Position numbers and translations under genes: made by a program. From assembly GCF_003012745.1 (NCBI RefSeq), contig NZ_PXYK01000002.1, positions 62,001 to 126,000 of the forward strand: a DNA stretch of 64,000 bases, given 5' to 3'. Shown here in pieces: positions 35,387 to 45,033 of this stretch. Every line of letters begins with the position of its first letter. The stretch's first letter is position 1. The stretch is from Kumtagia ephedrae. Lineage in GTDB: Bacteria > Pseudomonadota > Alphaproteobacteria > Rhizobiales > Rhizobiaceae. The notes under the pieces were generated by a model. That model was not told the DNA's origin. It was given only the letters and a program-made list of their open reading frames with translations, and did not search any database.

Positions 35387-36493
35387 ATGGACGAGCGCAT
35401 GAAACACCGCACCGCCACGATCGCCGCCTACCTGCTGTTCTTCGCCGTGATCTTCGCCCTCCCCTTCTTTCTCAACAGCTTCTGGACCAACCGCGTCGCG
35501 ACCTACCTCGTCTATTCGATCTGCGCAGTCGGCATCAGCCTGTCGTGGGGCTATGCCGGCATCCTCAGCCTCGGCCAGGGTCTGTTCTTCGGCATCGGCG
35601 CCTACATGCTGGCGATGTCACTGACGCTCGCCGTGCCGGAGAACAACCCGGTGCCGGAGCTGATGCTGCTCAACATGCAGCCGGACGCGGTGCGCGACCT
35701 GTGCTGCGTGACGCCGGGCTCGTTCCTGTGGATTCCGTTTCGCTCGGTAGCGTTCGGCATGATCGCGGCCATCGTGGTGCCGTGCGTACTTGCCGCCGGT
35801 CTCGGCTACGTCATGTTCAAGCGGCGCACCACCGGCGTCTACGTCAGCATCATCACGCTCGCCTTCGCGCTGATCGGCCAGCTGCTGATCATAAACAACC
35901 AGCCGCTCACCGGCGGCTTCAACGGGCTGGCCAATCTCGCCTGGCTCGAGATCGGCGGCTTCGAGTTCGATCCCTACGGGCCGAGCATCTACTATCTCGT
36001 CGCCGGCACGCTGCTGGCGGTCGTGCTGGTGTCTCGCGCCATGCTGTCGGCGCGCATCGGCCAGGTGCTGAAGGCCGTCCGCGAGGACGAGGCACGGGCG
36101 CGTTACCTCGGCTACGACGTCGAGAACTACAAGCTCTTCATCTTCTGCTTCTCGGCCGGCATCGCCGGGCTGGCCGGCATGCTGTTCACGCTCACCGCCG
36201 AGTTCGCCTCGCCGTCGCTGATGGCGACCTCCTTCAGCATCTCGATGGTGATCTGGGCCGCGACCGGCGGGCGGGCGTCGCTGCTGGGTGCCTGCATAGG
36301 CGCGCTGCTCGTCAATTTCGTCGGCTCGGTCGCCAGCGAGAGCCCCGCCTTCCAGCCGGTCTGGCCGATCGTTCTCGGCGGCCTGTTCGTGTTCGTCGTG
36401 CTGGTCATGCCGAACGGTATCGCCGGCATCGTCAAGGACCTGATCGGGCGCTCCGGCAAGGCCCGCGCGGTCGGACAGGAGGTATACCCTTGA
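35387..36493 (+). CDS. urtC: Urea ABC transporter permease UrtC (LivM type)
   Basis: 368 residues. Typical UrtC features are S-L-S-W-G-Y-A-G-I-L-S-L-G-Q-G-L-F-F-G-I (about residue 44), the inserted periplasmic loop between the second and third helices (N-M-Q-P-D-A and C-C-V-T-P-G) that distinguishes UrtC from LivM, and A-V-R-E-D-E-A-R-A-R-Y-L-G-Y in the cytosolic coupling region. It starts 2 bp after the urtB stop. Confidence 0.92.
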   Translation: MDERMKHRTATIAAYLLFFAVIFALPFFLNSFWTNRVATYLVYSICAVGISLSWGYAGILSLGQGLFFGIGAYMLAMSLTLAVPENNPVPELMLLNMQPDAVRDLCCVTPGSFLWIPFRSVAFGMIAAIVVPCVLAAGLGYVMFKRRTTGVYVSIITLAFALIGQLLIINNQPLTGGFNGLANLAWLEIGGFEFDPYGPSIYYLVAGTLLAVVLVSRAMLSARIGQVLKAVREDEARARYLGYDVENYKLFIFCFSAGIAGLAGMLFTLTAEFASPSLMATSFSISMVIWAATGGRASLLGACIGALLVNFVGSVASESPAFQPVWPIVLGGLFVFVVLVMPNGIAGIVKDLIGRSGKARAVGQEVYP

Positions 36494-37290
36494 ACGCCGT
36501 CGCGAACGTCAGCCGCCCGGCAGCCGTGCCGATGGCGGCGATGCCCATCCTGCAGGCGAAGAAGCTGACCGTACGCTTCGACGGCTTCCCGGCGGTTCGC
36601 GACGTCGATCTCGCCATCGCCGACGGTGAGCTGCGCGTCATCATCGGGGCGAACGGCGCCGGCAAGTCGACGCTGCTCGACCTCCTGTGCGGCAAGATCC
36701 TGCCGTCGGAAGGCGAAATCTGGCTGCGCGAACGCAACATCACCGGCATCGGCGAGGCGGCGATCGCACGCAGCGGCCTCGGCCGGAAATTCCAGACGCC
36801 GACCGTGTTCAAGGAGATGACGGTGCTGGAGAACCTGCAGGTCGCCAGCAACCGGCGCGTGCGCGTGTTCGAAAACCTGTTCGACTGGCTGCCGTCGCGC
36901 CCCAGCGACAAGGAAGCGGCGGTGGCGGAGCGCACCGGCCTGCTCGGTGCCATCAACCGCAGGGCCTCCGAGCTGTCGCATGGGCAGTTGCAGTGGCTGG
37001 AACTCGCCATGGTGCTCAGCCAGGATCCGAAGATCGTCCTGCTCGACGAGCCGGCCGCCGGCATGACGGCCGCCGAGACCGACAAGACGGCCGAACTGCT
37101 GCTCGACCTCGCCGGCAGCCACACGGTCCTGGTCATCGAGCACGACATGGCGTTCGTGCGGCTGATCTGCCGCACCATCACCGTCATGCACCAGGGCGCG
37201 GTGCTGGCCGAGGGCACTGCCGCCGAGATCGAGCACAATCCGGCGGTGATCGAGGCCTACCTCGGATCGGCGGGTCTCAGCCATGCTTAA
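36490..37290 (+). CDS. urtD: Urea ABC transporter ATP-binding protein UrtD
   Basis: 266 residues. Walker A G-A-N-G-A-G-K-S-T, the signature-like L-S-H-G-Q-L-Q-W-L (UrtD variant of LSGGQ) and Walker B I-V-L-L-D-E-P are seen. The start is set by AGGAGG seven bases before a TTG at 36490 that overlaps the urtC stop (TTGA); the first in-frame ATG at 36532 has no good ribosome binding site. With UrtE it powers uptake. Confidence 0.9.
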   Translation: MNAVANVSRPAAVPMAAMPILQAKKLTVRFDGFPAVRDVDLAIADGELRVIIGANGAGKSTLLDLLCGKILPSEGEIWLRERNITGIGEAAIARSGLGRKFQTPTVFKEMTVLENLQVASNRRVRVFENLFDWLPSRPSDKEAAVAERTGLLGAINRRASELSHGQLQWLELAMVLSQDPKIVLLDEPAAGMTAAETDKTAELLLDLAGSHTVLVIEHDMAFVRLICRTITVMHQGAVLAEGTAAEIEHNPAVIEAYLGSAGLSHA

Positions 37291-37978
37291 ATTCAGGAAG
37301 CTCAACGCGTTCTACGGAACCAGCCACATCATCCACGATCTCGATCTCGACATCCGCAAGGGCGAGACCTTCTGCCTGCTCGGCCGCAACGGCGTCGGCA
37401 AGACGACGCTGCTGCGCAGCCTGCTCGGCATCGACGTGCGCACCACCGGCACCATCGAGTTCGACGGCGCCGACATCAGCGCGACGCCGACGCACGAGCG
37501 GGCGCGACGCGGCGTCGGCTATGTGCCGCAGGGACGCGAGATCGTTCCCGGCCTCAGCGTGCTCGACAACATCCTGCTCGGCTGCAACGCGCGCACCGAC
37601 GGGCAGATGACGGTGCCGCAGCTCGTCTGGTCGCTGTTCCCGTTCCTGAAGGACCATCTCGGGCGGCGCGGCACCAATCTGTCGGGCGGCCAGCAGCAGC
37701 AGCTCGCCATCGCCCGCGCGCTGGCGACCGACCCGTCCGTCCTCGTGCTCGACGAGCCGACGGAAGGCATCCAGCCCAATATCGTCGAGGACATCGAGAA
37801 GGCGATCGTCTCGCTCAACCGCGACCACGGCCTGACCATCATCCTGGTCGAGCAGAAAATCCGCTTCGCGCGCACCGCCGCCCACCGCTTCGCCATCCTG
37901 GAGAAGGGTCGGGTCGCCGCTTCCGGCACCGCGGCCGATCTGAGCAACGACCTCATCCACAGGCACATGGGCCTGTAG
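37283..37978 (+). CDS. urtE: Urea ABC transporter ATP-binding protein UrtE
   Basis: 231 residues: Walker A G-R-N-G-V-G-K-T-T, signature L-S-G-G-Q-Q-Q-Q-L-A-I-A-R-A-L and Walker B V-L-V-L-D-E-P-T-E-G-I-Q-P. It has the Y-V-P-Q-G-R-E-I Q-loop of the UrtE/LivF branch. It overlaps urtD by eight bases. After it a 58-bp gap leads into ureE, so transport and urease genes are probably one transcript. Confidence 0.92.
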   Translation: MLKFRKLNAFYGTSHIIHDLDLDIRKGETFCLLGRNGVGKTTLLRSLLGIDVRTTGTIEFDGADISATPTHERARRGVGYVPQGREIVPGLSVLDNILLGCNARTDGQMTVPQLVWSLFPFLKDHLGRRGTNLSGGQQQQLAIARALATDPSVLVLDEPTEGIQPNIVEDIEKAIVSLNRDHGLTIILVEQKIRFARTAAHRFAILEKGRVAASGTAADLSNDLIHRHMGL

Positions 37979-38036
37979 CGCCGCAACGACCGGCGTCGAA
38001 GCAACGGCGCCGCAGACCGCAGAAAGGGTGGAGAAA

Positions 38037-38489
38037 ATGCTTCGCGTCGACAGCCTCCTCGGAGCCAGCACCGATCACAGCCTGCACGACCGGCTGCACC
38101 ATCTGGAGCATCACGGAGCCGTCGAAGTGGTCAAGATCGCCGTGGCCGATCTCGACCGCCGCCGCCTGCTGGCACGCACCGAGAAGGGCGAGGAGGTGGC
38201 GATCACGCTGCCGCGCGACCAGAAGCTGTTCGACGGCGCGGTGCTGCTGCTCGACGACAAGCGCGCCATCGTCGTGCGCGCCGGCGAGCAGCGCTGGCTC
38301 AGACTGTCGCCTCATTCGGCGAGCGACGCGCTGGAGCTCGGCTACCATGCCGGCAATCTGCACTGGCGGGTGCGCTTCGACGGCGACGACCTGCTGGTGT
38401 CGCTCGACGGGCCTGCCGCGACCTATGCGGCGCGCATCGAGCCGATGATCGAAGGCGGGCGGGTCACCGTCTCCGAGGAGAGCGAATGA
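38037..38489 (+). CDS. ureE: Urease accessory protein UreE (nickel chaperone)
   Basis: 150 residues with the UreE peptide-binding N-terminal and metal-binding C-terminal domains; L-E-L-G-Y-H-A-G-N-L-H-W matches the conserved G-x-x-I-G-N-R-H nickel-binding region. No histidine-rich tail (ends V-S-E-E-S-E), so storage of extra nickel is not expected. ATG chosen at 38037; a GTG at 38028 is possible. Overlaps ureF by four bases. Confidence 0.9.
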   Translation: MLRVDSLLGASTDHSLHDRLHHLEHHGAVEVVKIAVADLDRRRLLARTEKGEEVAITLPRDQKLFDGAVLLLDDKRAIVVRAGEQRWLRLSPHSASDALELGYHAGNLHWRVRFDGDDLLVSLDGPAATYAARIEPMIEGGRVTVSEESE

Positions 38490-39172
38490 GCGCGGCCGGC
38501 GGCCTCGGCCTGCTGGTGGCGCTGCAACACGGCGACAGCCAGTTTCCGTCCGGCGGCTTCGCCTTCTCGCAGGGACTGGAGGCGTCGTCGCAACTGGCGG
38601 AGCGGCTCGGCGCCTTCGACTTCGCCGGCTTCATGCGGGCGCAGATCAGGCATCGCTGGGCGGAGGCCGACCGCGTCGCCCTGGTGCGCGCGCACCGGCT
38701 GCGCGGAGACCTCGCCAGGCTGGCGGCGCTCGACCGCGAGGTCGAGGCCTCCACCCTCGTCGAAGGTCTGCGCGCCGGCTCGCGGCGCAACGGCGCTGCG
38801 CTGCTGACCACCCACGCCCGCATCGGCACGCCGGGGGCCGCCGCCTACCGCGCCATGCTGCGCGACGGCGCCGCCCCCGGCCATCTCGCGGTGGTGCAGG
38901 GGCTGCTGTGGCAGGCGCTCGGCCTCGACGAGGCGACCGCGGTGGCGATCTCCGGCTACCAGGCGGCCGCCTCGCTCGCCACCGCGGCGGTGCGGCTCGG
39001 CCTGGTGGGCGCCATCGAGGCGCAGGCCGAACTCGCCCGTATGCTGCCGCTGATCGAGACCGGCAGCGCGGCACCCGTCGCCGACGACGAGCCGATCCGT
39101 TCCTTCATTCCGCTGGCCGAGATCGCGGTTGCCCTGCACGGCGCCGCCGGCCAACGGCTGTTTTCCAACTGA
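38486..39172 (+). CDS. ureF: Urease accessory protein UreF
   Basis: 228 residues, all-helical. The motif [14 protein letters not shown] at about residue 19 is diagnostic for UreF, and [17 protein letters not shown] lies in the conserved C-terminal half. UreF joins UreD and UreG in the complex that activates urease. Start overlaps the ureE stop (ATGA). Confidence 0.9.
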   Translation: MSAAGGLGLLVALQHGDSQFPSGGFAFSQGLEASSQLAERLGAFDFAGFMRAQIRHRWAEADRVALVRAHRLRGDLARLAALDREVEASTLVEGLRAGSRRNGAALLTTHARIGTPGAAAYRAMLRDGAAPGHLAVVQGLLWQALGLDEATAVAISGYQAAASLATAAVRLGLVGAIEAQAELARMLPLIETGSAAPVADDEPIRSFIPLAEIAVALHGAAGQRLFSN

Positions 39173-39182
39173 GGAGGCCCCG

Positions 39183-39878
39183 ATGCTTCTGACGCCGACC
39201 GAGCTCGAACGCCTCACCATCTACACGGCGGCGGAACTTGCCCGCAAACGCCGCGCCAAGGGGCTGCTGCTCAACTATCCCGAGGCGGTCGCCATCATCT
39301 CCGACGAGATTCTCGAAGGCGCGCGCGAGGGCCGCTCGGTCGCCGAGATGATGTCGGCGGGCTCGCGGATCCTGACTCAGGCCGAGGTGATGCCCGGCGT
39401 TGCGGCGATGCTGCCGATGCTGCAGGTAGAGGCGACGTTTCGCGACGGCACCAAGCTGGTGACCGTGCACGAGCCACTGCGCCCGGTGGCGGGTGCCGAG
39501 GTGGACACGGTCGAACCGGGCGGGCTGGTCACCGGCGACGGCGACATCGAGCTCAATGCCGGCCGCCGCAAGCTGACGCTGCGTGTCGTCAACAGCGGCG
39601 ACCGGCCGGTGCAGATCGGCTCGCACTACCATTTCTTCGAGGTCAACCGGGCGCTCGATTTCGACCGCGCCGCCGCCTACGGCATGCGCCTCGACATCGC
39701 CGCCGGCACGGCCGTGCGCTTCGAGCCGGGACAGGAGAAGGAGGTGACGCTCACCACCTTCGGCGGCGAGCAGCGGCTTTCCGGCCTGAACGGCCTGTCC
39801 GACGGCAACGCCGACGACCCCGCGGCCAAGGCGGCGGCGCTGGAACGCGCCCGCGCCGGCGGCTTCCGCGGCGCCTGA
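39183..39878 (+). CDS. ureAB: Urease gamma-beta fusion subunit (UreA-UreB)
   Basis: 231 residues combining the gamma subunit (residues 1 to about 100, [11 protein letters not shown] then [10 protein letters not shown] and V-M-P-G-V) and the beta subunit (about 110 onward, [10 protein letters not shown] near 148 and R-F-E-P-G). A single uninterrupted frame joins them, as in Helicobacter UreA and some alphaproteobacteria. The C-terminal linker-like stretch ([11 protein letters not shown]) is longer than in most separate beta subunits. Ten bp after ureF and 14 bp before ureC. Confidence 0.93.
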   Translation: MLLTPTELERLTIYTAAELARKRRAKGLLLNYPEAVAIISDEILEGAREGRSVAEMMSAGSRILTQAEVMPGVAAMLPMLQVEATFRDGTKLVTVHEPLRPVAGAEVDTVEPGGLVTGDGDIELNAGRRKLTLRVVNSGDRPVQIGSHYHFFEVNRALDFDRAAAYGMRLDIAAGTAVRFEPGQEKEVTLTTFGGEQRLSGLNGLSDGNADDPAAKAAALERARAGGFRGA

Positions 39879-39892
39879 GAGGAGAAGTTTCC

Positions 39893-41605
39893 ATGGCAAC
39901 CCTGTCCCGCCGCGACTATGCCGCCATGTACGGCCCGACCACCGGCGACGGTTTTCGCCTCGGCGACACCGAACTCGTCGCCATCGTCGAGAAGGATTTC
40001 GGCGTCTACGGCGACGAGTGCCTGCATGGCGGCGGCAAGACCCTGCGCGACGGCGCCGGGCTGGCCGCCGGCGTCACCAGCGCCGAGGGTGCGCTCGACT
40101 TCCTGCTCTGCAACGTCACGGTGATCGACGCGGTCGTCGGCATCGTCAAGGGCGACCTCGGCGTCAGGGACGGCAAGATCGTAGGCATCGGCAAAGCCGG
40201 CAACCCGGCGGTCATGGACGGCGTCGACCCGCGCCTGATCGTCTCGGCCGCCACCACGGTGCGCGACTGCGAGGGCCTGATCGCCACCGCCGGAGCCATC
40301 GACGTGCATGTGCATTTCGACAGCGCCCAGCTCTGCGAGCACGCCATCGCCTCCGGCATCACCACCATGCTCGGCGGCTCGCTCGGGCCGATCACCGTCG
40401 GCATCGACTGCGGCGGGCCGTTCAACGTCGGCAAAATGCTGCAGGCGGCCGAGCACTGGCCGATCAATTTCGGCTTCCTCGGCCGCGGCAACTCGCACCG
40501 GCCGGCCTCGCTGGTCGAGCAGATCGAGACCGGCTGCCTCGGGCTCAAGCTGCACGAGGACTGGGGCACCATGCCGGCCTCGATCGACACCTGCCTGACG
40601 GTGGCCGACCAGCTCGATTTCCCGGTGCAGATCCACACCGACACGCTGAACGAGTCGGGTTTCCTCGAGGACACGCTGGCCGCCATCAAGGGCCGCACCA
40701 TCCACATGTACCACACCGAGGGCGCCGGCGGCGGCCACGCGCCGGACATCATCCGCGTCGCCGGCGTGCCGTGGTGCCTGCCCTCGTCGACCAACCCGAC
40801 CAACCCCTACACGGTCAACACCTTCGACGAGCACCTCGACATGACGATGGTGTGCCACCACCTCAACCCAGCGATCCCCGAGGACGTGGCCTTCGCCGAA
40901 AGCCGCATCCGCGCCCAGACGATCGCCGCCGAGGACATTTTGCACGACATCGGCGCCATCTCGATGCTGGGCTCCGACAGCCAGGGCATGGGCCGCATCA
41001 ACGAGGTGATCTGCCGCACCTGGCAGCTCGCCGACAAGATGAAGAAGCAGCGCGGCCGCCTGCCCGAGGAGAGGACCGGCTTCGGCGACAACGAGCGCAT
41101 CAAGCGCTACGTCGCCAAATACACCATCAACGCCGCCCGCACCTTCGGCATCGCCGAGCACATCGGCTCGCTGGAGGACGGCAAGCTGGCCGACATCGTG
41201 GTGTGGCGGCCGGCCTTCTTCGGCATCAAACCGGAGCTGATCATCAAGGGGGGCTTCATCGCCTGGGGCGCGATGGGCGACAGCGCCGCCTCGCTGATGA
41301 CCTGCGAGCCGCTGCTGCTGCGGCCGCAATGGGGCGCGTTCGGGCGGGCCAAGCAGGCGCTGTCGGCCTGCTTCGTCAACCCGCTGGCGATCGAGCGCGG
41401 GCTAGCGGACACGCTCGACCTGAAGAAGGCGCTGCTGCCGTCGCGCGGCAGCCGGGCGCTGTCGAAGAAGGACATGCTGCACAACGACGCCTGCCCCAAC
41501 ATCCGCGTCGACCCGCAGACCTTCGACGTGTTCGTCGACGGCGAGCTGGCGACCTGCGAGCCGGCGCACGAGCTGCCGCTCGCGCAGCGCTACATGCTGA
41601 GGTGA
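39893..41605 (+). CDS. ureC: Urease alpha subunit (catalytic)
   Basis: 570 residues, full length. Active-site residues are all present: H139 and H141 in D-V-H-V-H-F, the carbamylated lysine K219 in G-L-K-L-H-E-D-W-G, the flap cysteine and histidines C321-H322-H323, and the G-S-D-S-Q-G-M-G-R motif with the nickel-binding Asp. Hydrolyses urea to ammonia and carbamate with two nickel ions. Preceded by GAGGAG. Confidence 0.96.
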   Translation: MATLSRRDYAAMYGPTTGDGFRLGDTELVAIVEKDFGVYGDECLHGGGKTLRDGAGLAAGVTSAEGALDFLLCNVTVIDAVVGIVKGDLGVRDGKIVGIGKAGNPAVMDGVDPRLIVSAATTVRDCEGLIATAGAIDVHVHFDSAQLCEHAIASGITTMLGGSLGPITVGIDCGGPFNVGKMLQAAEHWPINFGFLGRGNSHRPASLVEQIETGCLGLKLHEDWGTMPASIDTCLTVADQLDFPVQIHTDTLNESGFLEDTLAAIKGRTIHMYHTEGAGGGHAPDIIRVAGVPWCLPSSTNPTNPYTVNTFDEHLDMTMVCHHLNPAIPEDVAFAESRIRAQTIAAEDILHDIGAISMLGSDSQGMGRINEVICRTWQLADKMKKQRGRLPEERTGFGDNERIKRYVAKYTINAARTFGIAEHIGSLEDGKLADIVVWRPAFFGIKPELIIKGGFIAWGAMGDSAASLMTCEPLLLRPQWGAFGRAKQALSACFVNPLAIERGLADTLDLKKALLPSRGSRALSKKDMLHNDACPNIRVDPQTFDVFVDGELATCEPAHELPLAQRYMLR

Positions 41606-41609
41606 GACG

Positions 41610-42257
41610 ATGGACGCACGGCTTTCCCCCCACGGCAAAACGGCCTCGCGCGTCGGCGCGGCGCGCGTCGGCATCGGCGGCCCGGTCGGCTCCGGCAAGA
41701 CGGCGCTGATCGAGCGGCTGATCCCGGCGTTCGCGGCGCGCGGCGTGTCGCTGGCGATCGTCACCAACGACCTGGTGACGGCCGAGGATGCCGAGCGCAT
41801 CCGCCGTTCCGGGCTGATCGATCCGGCGCGTGTCGCCGCGGTCGAGGCCGGCGCGTGCCCACACACGGTGATCCGCGAGGATCCGACCCTCAACATCGCC
41901 GCCGCCGACGAGCTGGAGGCGCGCTTTCCAGACGCCGAGCTGATCCTGATCGAGAGCGGCGGCGACAATCTCGCCTCGACCTTCTCGCTCGATCTCGTCG
42001 ACTGGTGGATGTTCGTCATCGACGTCGCCGGCGGCGACGACATCCCGCGCAAGAACGGGCCGGGGGTGCTGAAATGCGACCTGCTGGTCGTCAACAAGAC
42101 CGATCTGGCGCCTTATGTCGGCGTCGATCTGCCCCGCATGGAAGCGGAGGCGACGGCGGCCCGCGGCGGGCGGCCGATCGTGCTGACCAACTGCCGCAAG
42201 GCGGAGGGGATCGAGGCGATCGCCGACAAGATCCTGTCCGCCGTGCTGTTCCGATGA
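41610..42257 (+). CDS. ureG: Urease accessory GTPase UreG
   Basis: 215 residues. P-loop G-G-P-V-G-S-G-K-T near residue 20, the nickel-binding C-P-H motif ([11 protein letters not shown]), E-S-G-G-D-N-L and the guanine-specificity N-K-T-D-L are visible. GTP-dependent delivery of nickel to apo-urease. Starts five bases after ureC and overlaps ureD by four. Confidence 0.95.
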   Translation: MDARLSPHGKTASRVGAARVGIGGPVGSGKTALIERLIPAFAARGVSLAIVTNDLVTAEDAERIRRSGLIDPARVAAVEAGACPHTVIREDPTLNIAAADELEARFPDAELILIESGGDNLASTFSLDLVDWWMFVIDVAGGDDIPRKNGPGVLKCDLLVVNKTDLAPYVGVDLPRMEAEATAARGGRPIVLTNCRKAEGIEAIADKILSAVLFR

Positions 42258-43132
42258 CCAGCCACTGGCAGCCGCCGCCGCCGGGCGAAGCGAGCGTGCC
42301 GGCGGCCACTACGGGCGTGCCCGCCGGCCGCTTCGAGCTCGCCTTCCTGCGCCACGGCGGCCGCACCGCGGTCGGTCGCCAGTTCGTATCCTACCCGTTT
42401 CACCTGACCCGGCCGTTCGCGCTGGATTCCGCCATCCCGTCGCTGCTCACCGTCTACCAGCAATCCTCTTCGGGCGGGCTGTATCGCGCCGAACGCCTCG
42501 CCTGCCGCTACGATATCGGAGCGCGGGCGGCCGCGCACGTCACTACCCAGGCGGCGACCGTCGTGCACGACTGCCACGGCCAGCCGGCCCGCCAGACGGT
42601 CGAGATCGCGCTGGAGGAGGACGCGTTCCTGGCGCTGACGCCCGACCCGCTCGTGCTGTTTCCCGGCGCCTCCTGCGTCAACCGGCTGGAGGCGAAAATG
42701 GCGCCGGGGGCGGTGCTGCTGCTCGCCGATGCCTTCGCCCTGCACGATCCGCTGGGCGCGGCGCGGCCGTTCGACCGGCTCGCGTCGGAGGTCGTCGTTC
42801 GCGACGCCGCCGGCCGCCTGCTGCTGCGCGACTGTTTTCGCGTCACCGGCGAGGCCCTGGTCGGGCCCTCCTCGCCGGTCGGCGGCTGGCGCGTCGTCTC
42901 CAGTTTCCTGCTGCTCGGCGACCCGGCGCGTCTGCCGGTCAGGGAAGACCTGGCCGCCCTGGCGCCGGACGGCCACGCGGTCGCGGGCGTCAGCACGCTG
43001 CCCAACGGCGCCGGCTGGGGCGTGCGCTGCCTCGCCGCCGATGCGGTTGCCGCCCGCCGTGTCGCCGAACTGCTGTTCTCCATTAGCGTGCGCGCGGCCT
43101 TCGGCAGCGCGCCGGCGCCTCGGCGCAAGTGA
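42254..43132 (+). CDS. ureD: Urease accessory protein UreD (UreH)
   Basis: 292 residues with the UreD pattern: [14 protein letters not shown] near residue 35, [10 protein letters not shown], and V-L-F-P-G-A-S-C in the middle. UreD is the scaffold for UreF-UreG docking on urease. Placed last of the maturation genes here, while many rhizobia have ureD first. Confidence 0.9.
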   Translation: MTSHWQPPPPGEASVPAATTGVPAGRFELAFLRHGGRTAVGRQFVSYPFHLTRPFALDSAIPSLLTVYQQSSSGGLYRAERLACRYDIGARAAAHVTTQAATVVHDCHGQPARQTVEIALEEDAFLALTPDPLVLFPGASCVNRLEAKMAPGAVLLLADAFALHDPLGAARPFDRLASEVVVRDAAGRLLLRDCFRVTGEALVGPSSPVGGWRVVSSFLLLGDPARLPVREDLAALAPDGHAVAGVSTLPNGAGWGVRCLAADAVAARRVAELLFSISVRAAFGSAPAPRRK

Positions 43133-43186
43133 GGCTTCCATATCCGACGCCGCGCGGAGCCCGTTCCATCGATGAAAGGAAAGACC

Positions 43187-43789
43187 ATGACCACCAGACC
43201 GTTGGCCGCGCTGCTCGCGGCACCGCTTCTCGCGCTCACCGCGGGCGTGGCCCAGGCGCATACCGGCGTCGGCGACACCAGCGGCTTCGCCCACGGCTTC
43301 ATGCATCCGATCGGCGGGCTCGACCACATCCTCGCCATGGTGATGGTCGGCGTGTTCGCCGCCCAGCTCGGCGGGCGCGCCGTCTGGCTGGTGCCAGCCA
43401 GCTTCGTCGCCGTGATGGCGCTCGGCGGAGCGCTCGGGCTTGCCGGCGTTGCCGTGCCTTTCATCGAACTCGGCATTGGCCTGTCGGTGGTCGTGCTCGG
43501 CGCCGCGGTGGCCTTCCACCTGCGGGCGGCGGTGCCGATCGCGATGGCACTGGTCGGCTTCTTCGCTGTATTCCACGGCTACGCGCACGGCGCCGAGATG
43601 CCGGAAGACGCGGGCGGCCTCGCCTATGGAGCCGGCTTCGTGGCGGCCACGGCGCTGCTGCACGCGGCGGGCATCGGCCTCGGCGTGGCGATCGGCAGCG
43701 AGTCCGGCAAGATCGGGCAGACGCTGGTGCGCGTGGCCGGCGCGGTCGTGGCGGTCGTCGGGCTCGGCCTCGTGACCGGCGTGGTCTGA
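43187..43789 (+). CDS. ureJ: HupE/UreJ-family membrane protein, putative nickel permease
   Basis: 200 residues: a signal-like first helix ending A-Q-A-H, then H-P-I-G-G-L-D-H, the nickel-binding HPxxGxDH motif of HupE/UreJ, and about five more hydrophobic segments; a second F-H-G-Y-A-H-G-A-E motif is typical. The ATG at 43187 is preceded by AAGGAAAG; an ATG at 43172 is possible. It would supply nickel to the urease encoded just upstream. Confidence 0.88.
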   Translation: MTTRPLAALLAAPLLALTAGVAQAHTGVGDTSGFAHGFMHPIGGLDHILAMVMVGVFAAQLGGRAVWLVPASFVAVMALGGALGLAGVAVPFIELGIGLSVVVLGAAVAFHLRAAVPIAMALVGFFAVFHGYAHGAEMPEDAGGLAYGAGFVAATALLHAAGIGLGVAIGSESGKIGQTLVRVAGAVVAVVGLGLVTGVV

Positions 43790-43823
43790 CAATCCGCTAC
43801 CGGCTCGGTCGAAGGCCGGGGCG

Positions 43824-43910
43824 GTGGATCGCGCGGTGGTCGTCGAGCGCGGCCGGGTCAAGCTCGGCTGCCCCGCGGTCGAGCTCAAGCAGCGCCTGGA
43901 GAACGGCTGA
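43824..43910 (+). pseudogene. Possible remnant of an ABC-ATPase C-terminus
   Basis: The short reading V-D-R-A-V-V-V-E-R-G-R-V-K-L-G then P-A-V-E-L-K-Q-R-L-E-N-G-stop looks like the last 25-30 residues of a LivF/UrtE-type ATPase (A-D-R-x-x-V-x-E-x-G-R-I). No start codon context or Walker motifs lie before it. It may be a decayed copy left after rearrangement. Low certainty because the match is short. Confidence 0.35.
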
Positions 43911-43975
43911 GAGCCCATGGCCGTTTGCCCGAATTTCAACGTGGCGCGCCATGGACGGGCGCGCTAAACAGCAGC

Positions 43976-44995
43976 ATGAAAAAAATCGGCTTCCTGTCGT
44001 TCGGCCATTGGTCGCCCTCGCCACAATCGCAGACGCGGACGGCGGCCGACGCGCTGCTGCAGTCCATCGACCTCGCCGTCGCTGCCGAGGAGCTGGGGGC
44101 GGACGGGGCGTATTTCCGCGTCCATCACTTCGCCCGCCAACTGGCATCGCCGTTCCCGCTGCTGGCGGCGGTCGGCGCCAAGACGAAGCGCATCGAGATC
44201 GGCACGGCGGTGATCGACATGCGCTACGAGAACCCGCTCTACATGGCCGAGGACGCGGGCGCCGCCGACCTGATCGCCGGCGGGCGGCTGCAACTCGGCA
44301 TCAGCCGCGGCTCGCCGGAGCAGGTGATCGACGGTTGGCGCTACTTCGGCCACGTCCCCCAAGACGGACAGACCGATGCCGACATGGCACGGCGGCATAC
44401 GGAAGTGCTGCTCGAAGTGCTGCGCGGCAAGGGGTTCGCCCAGCCCAACCCGCGGCCGATGTTCCCCAATCCGCCCGGTCTTCTGCGCGTCGAGCCGCAT
44501 TCGGAAGGCCTGCGCGAGCGCATCTGGTGGGGCGCGGCCACCAACGCCACCGCCGAATGGGCGGCGAAACTGGGCATGAATCTGCAGAGCTCTACGCTCA
44601 AGTTCGACGAGGGCGGAAAACCCTTTCACATCCAGCAGGCCGAGCAGATCCGGGTGTTTCGCACGGCGTGGAAGGCGGCCGGCCACGAACGCGAGGCACG
44701 GGTGTCGGTCAGCCGCAGCATCTTCGCGCTGGTGGACGACCGCGACCGCGCCTATTTCGGCGGAAGCGACAACAAGGATCAGTTCGGCTACATCGAGGCG
44801 GATACGCGCGCGGTGTTCGGCCGTAGCTATCCCGGCGAGCCGGACGCCCTCATCGACCAGCTGAAGGGCGACGAGGCCATCGCTGAAGCCGACACGCTGC
44901 TGCTCACCGTGCCCAACCAGCTCGGCGTCGACTACAACGCGCATGTGATCGAGGCGATCCTGACCCACGTCGCACCGGGTCTGGGCTGGCGCTGA
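43976..44995 (+). CDS. LLM-class (luciferase-like) flavin-dependent oxidoreductase
   Basis: 339 residues, TIM-barrel type. The N-terminal strand K-K-I-G-F-L-S-F-G-H-W and A-E-E-L-G-A-D-G-A-Y-F-R-V-H-H-F, then I-E-I-G-T-A-V-I-D-M-R-Y-E-N-P and R-L-Q-L-G-I-S-R-G-S-P, are characteristic of bacterial luciferase-like FMN- or F420-dependent enzymes. It starts about 185 bp after the nickel permease gene; whether it shares the urease transcript is unclear. Substrate unknown. Confidence 0.85.
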   Translation: MKKIGFLSFGHWSPSPQSQTRTAADALLQSIDLAVAAEELGADGAYFRVHHFARQLASPFPLLAAVGAKTKRIEIGTAVIDMRYENPLYMAEDAGAADLIAGGRLQLGISRGSPEQVIDGWRYFGHVPQDGQTDADMARRHTEVLLEVLRGKGFAQPNPRPMFPNPPGLLRVEPHSEGLRERIWWGAATNATAEWAAKLGMNLQSSTLKFDEGGKPFHIQQAEQIRVFRTAWKAAGHEREARVSVSRSIFALVDDRDRAYFGGSDNKDQFGYIEADTRAVFGRSYPGEPDALIDQLKGDEAIAEADTLLLTVPNQLGVDYNAHVIEAILTHVAPGLGWR

Positions 44996-45033
44996 CGCCC
45001 GCGCGGCAGACGCGCGCAAGCGGCAGAACAGCG

